Below are positions 44,886 through 46,887 of a DNA stretch of 46,887 nt, piece by piece. This DNA is from Halocafeteria seosinensis (Eukaryota > Sar > Bigyra > Bicosoecida): positions 1 to 46,887 of the forward strand of contig LVLI01000613.1 of NCBI GenBank assembly GCA_001687465.1, in the 5' to 3' direction. Position 1 is the stretch's first letter; each line of letters starts with the position of its first letter. Below the pieces are notes generated by a model that saw only the letters and a list, made by a program, of their open reading frames with translations, did no database searches and was not told where the DNA came from. A program made the position numbers and the translations under genes.

Positions 44886-45983
44886 CAGTGGTGGGGCTCG
44901 TGTCGAGCCGCTCGGCTCGCTCGGGGTCCGGAGGGGACGAGCGAGCGAGCCAAAATTTGCAAAATTGTGATATCAAAGTATCGATATTTCCTCCGGTTTG
45001 CAATACTTCCGATCCCCCATTTCTCCCTAGAGTGCAAGCGGCGAAGCACAGGGTTCTCGTGGAGAAAAGCAACTCGTGTCAATTAAGGACAATGATACGA
45101 GATGGCATTCAACCGAAGTGAGGCAGGGTACCTCGTTTATCTGAGAAGTCATGAAGGGTGTTGTCGCTACTGCTTAACCGGAGCATCTCGCGGTTCGAAG
45201 AAAATTGACGACGTCTTGACAATGCCGCTACGGAGCAGATTACACGGATTGAGCGAATCCTCGCTGAAATGAAGATCGTCACAAGAGAACTTGAGACTCA
45301 AGCGGCTTGCGCCGCCATTTACCGGCCGCTAGTGTATTTCCTGGCCGTATGCTATTTCAAATAGACTGTCAAATCTTATCTTGGAGAGTGGATCGGGAAG
45401 CAATGCATTTATGGCGCTGTTGCTACTTGTACCGTGGACCCTCGTTTTCTCAACCCCAAGGCGGCATTCGGCGAGGTAGAGGCAGAAGAAATAGACTACC
45501 TTATCAACTGGTTAGCAGCTCAGAATTCAGAGACAAGACTAAGACGACCATCAGGTCTCCATTCCAAACGGCCTCGCTGAAGAAGACCTTGAGGATAGTA
45601 CTCCCCAGACGAGGCACCAATATCCCTGTTCTCGACCTTAAAGAGTAACCTAGGATTTCAATGGGAAGTGAGCGTCTATATGACTTTTACACAGAACAAT
45701 ACTCTACCAACCCTCCAGTTCTGGCAAAAACGCGTAGCGTAGAGGTTGCCTGCTGGATTGAGCTGCAGCCTGCAGTGTCTGCACTGTACACACTACGGAG
45801 GCATATTCTGAGACACTACGATGCAGAGACTCTGCCAGAGAGTACTTAGAAAGCACTTGTGCGCTCCATTCTTTTATACAATATACATTACATTACAAAG
45901 AACAGTGTCTTCCGAAATTGGCTCACGCTCGGGTTGTCGCTGGTCGCTGGGGGGCCCCAGGGGGGGGTCGAGCCGAGCCACTG
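44886..45983. mobile_element. hAT-superfamily DNA transposon, short and degenerate (1,098 bp)
   Basis: The element starts CAGTGGTGGGGCTCG and ends with the inverse of CAGTGGCTCGGCTCG. These terminal inverted repeats match at 12 of the first 15 bases, with G/C-rich subterminal sequence at both ends. It is flanked by a perfect 8-bp target duplication, GCCACGGT, at 44878-44885 and 45984-45991. CAG-starting termini and 8-bp duplications are hAT hallmarks. The internal part encodes a decayed transposase C-terminal region. At 1.1 kb it is too short to be autonomous, so it is an internally deleted or decayed copy. Confidence 0.88.
45366..45581 (+). pseudogene. hAT transposase remnant
   Basis: One open stretch encodes VDPRFLNPKAAFGEVEAEE and, further on, a basic SGLHSKRPR before a stop. 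D-P-R-F-x-N is the hallmark preceding the C-terminal dimerisation region of hAT transposases. Downstream, out of frame and interrupted by stops, are pieces such as LPTLQFWQKRVA (about 45702-45738) that match the next conserved block. No start codon and no complete catalytic core are present. Confidence 0.6.
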
Positions 45984-46195
45984 GCCACGGTGCGCTGACA
46001 TGAAAATCAAGCAGACTGATTTACCTTCAAATATCCATGGACCAGTGCTGCTACAAAATCTAAAATGGCGGGCTCGGTTATTCTTGTTACTTGGTACCTG
46101 CCAGTAGTCAGCCGCTGCTGCTACAGGTCATATAAACCTATAGGAAAAATGGTGCATTCTTAAAAGTGTAATTAGAGTACTGAGGTACTACTGAG

Positions 46196-46887
46196 GTAGT
46201 TGAATTCTACTAAAGACGACAATCTTATCTGAGACTTGGTTTCCGAGTGACACCAGCACCTTCGGGCCATTATACACGAAGGTAAAGGATTGTATACAGG
46301 CGTTTTATTCGGGTAAGTACCTCACTATCACATATTGTTGCCATGGGTCGCTGTTATCCATAATTATGCGCTTTGACCGCGTAATAATGGCGGCAAATCT
46401 TGGGCGAAGCGTAGTGGAGGGGCGGCAGGGCAACACCACTATGCTTTTTGTAGTTTTTATAGAGGGGACGGGAAGGGGAGCTAGTGTCCCTTTTGCTCTT
46501 TTGTAGTTTTTTGGAGCTGTGTCTGAGGCTGTTCCCATATCAAAGCCGATATATGTCATACCAGCGCAATTTTTCATTTCATGTTTTGGTTGATTGTACA
46601 GATGGGATTACAGAGGATACCATTTGAGTGTTGAAATAGGTAGAAAACCTCAATAAAGAGCAAAATGTCGCATCGTAAATTCGAAGGTAAGCCTCAGAGG
46701 GCCAAGTGCTCAGCACCTTTCAGTGCTCTTTGTGTAACCTATACGGACCATTGAACGCCTTTTATCTTGCGTATATGTTCTTACAGCTCCTCGTCACGGT
46801 TCCCTCGGGTTCTTGCCGCGTAAGCGTACGCGCAAGCACCGTGGTAAGATCCGTTCTTTCCCCAAGGACGATCGCTCCAAGCAATGC
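46196..46887 (+). repeat. Right arm of the RPL3 inverted duplication (cut by window end)
   Basis: This is the inverse match of 35533-36225. Homology begins near 46196 and is still running at the last base. The two RPL3 promoters therefore face each other across about 10.9 kb. Confidence 0.92.
46665..46887 (+). CDS. RPL3: 60S ribosomal protein L3, second copy, 3' truncated by window
   Basis: Exon 1 is 46665-46686 (MSHRKFE) and intron 1 is 46687-46786, 100 nt as in the other copy with one substitution. Exon 2 runs from 46787 to the window end, reading [20 protein letters not shown] and on to SKQC without change. Whether the copy is complete cannot be seen. Confidence 0.93.

Noticed and set aside
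1-46887. CRISPR arrays, rRNA or tRNA genes
   Set aside because: I saw no regularly spaced repeats, no rRNA-like core sequence and no cloverleaf with A- and B-box that I could support.

Overview
The window is nuclear DNA from a gene-dense microbial eukaryote. Most recognised genes are split by short GT-AG introns, mostly 53-133 nt, usually with a GTAAGT- or GTACGT-like donor. Intergenic gaps are short, and gene products include nuclear-pore, cap-hypermethylation, NMD-type helicase and mitochondrial proteins. A mitochondrial-type ArgJ and a riboflavin synthase imply a free-living organism that makes its own arginine and riboflavin. A Crinkler/RHS-type NTPase gene recalls oomycetes, chytrids and some algae. 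I cannot fix the lineage from the sequence alone.

Positions 1-35755 form a compact housekeeping region. In order they hold an NAK-family endocytic kinase (5' cut by the window), an NADH-fumarate reductase fused to a cytochrome-b5-reductase module, a short-form tRNase Z, a NUP50/NUP2 nucleoporin, a TGS1-like cap methyltransferase, a DHX34-like DExH helicase, a METTL13/EEF1AKMT4-like methyltransferase and riboflavin synthase. The last two are divergent, with only 62 bp between their start codons. Then come two related multi-domain proteins on the minus strand, an LRR protein, a secreted mucin-like protein, ArgJ and ribosomal protein L3.

The two related proteins are the most unusual coding content. 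Each has an N-terminal C2 domain, a shared domain I do not recognise, and a low-complexity tail with repeated Y-P-F-A-H-L motifs. The longer one adds WW-PDZ-WW-WW.

From about 35.5 kb the window becomes rearranged. The RPL3 5' half and its promoter recur, inverted and nearly identical, at the right edge. Inside that pair lies a second inverted duplication with ~0.73-0.75 kb arms, each carrying an intact PREY/PYURF-like gene around a HAD phosphatase gene. Further right are dispersed direct repeats, a three-exon Crinkler-like gene, and a hAT-type transposon of 1,098 bp with terminal inverted repeats, a perfect 8-bp target duplication and a decayed transposase. Exon structures were worked out by hand from splice signals, reading phase and remembered family consensus. 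They need transcript confirmation.
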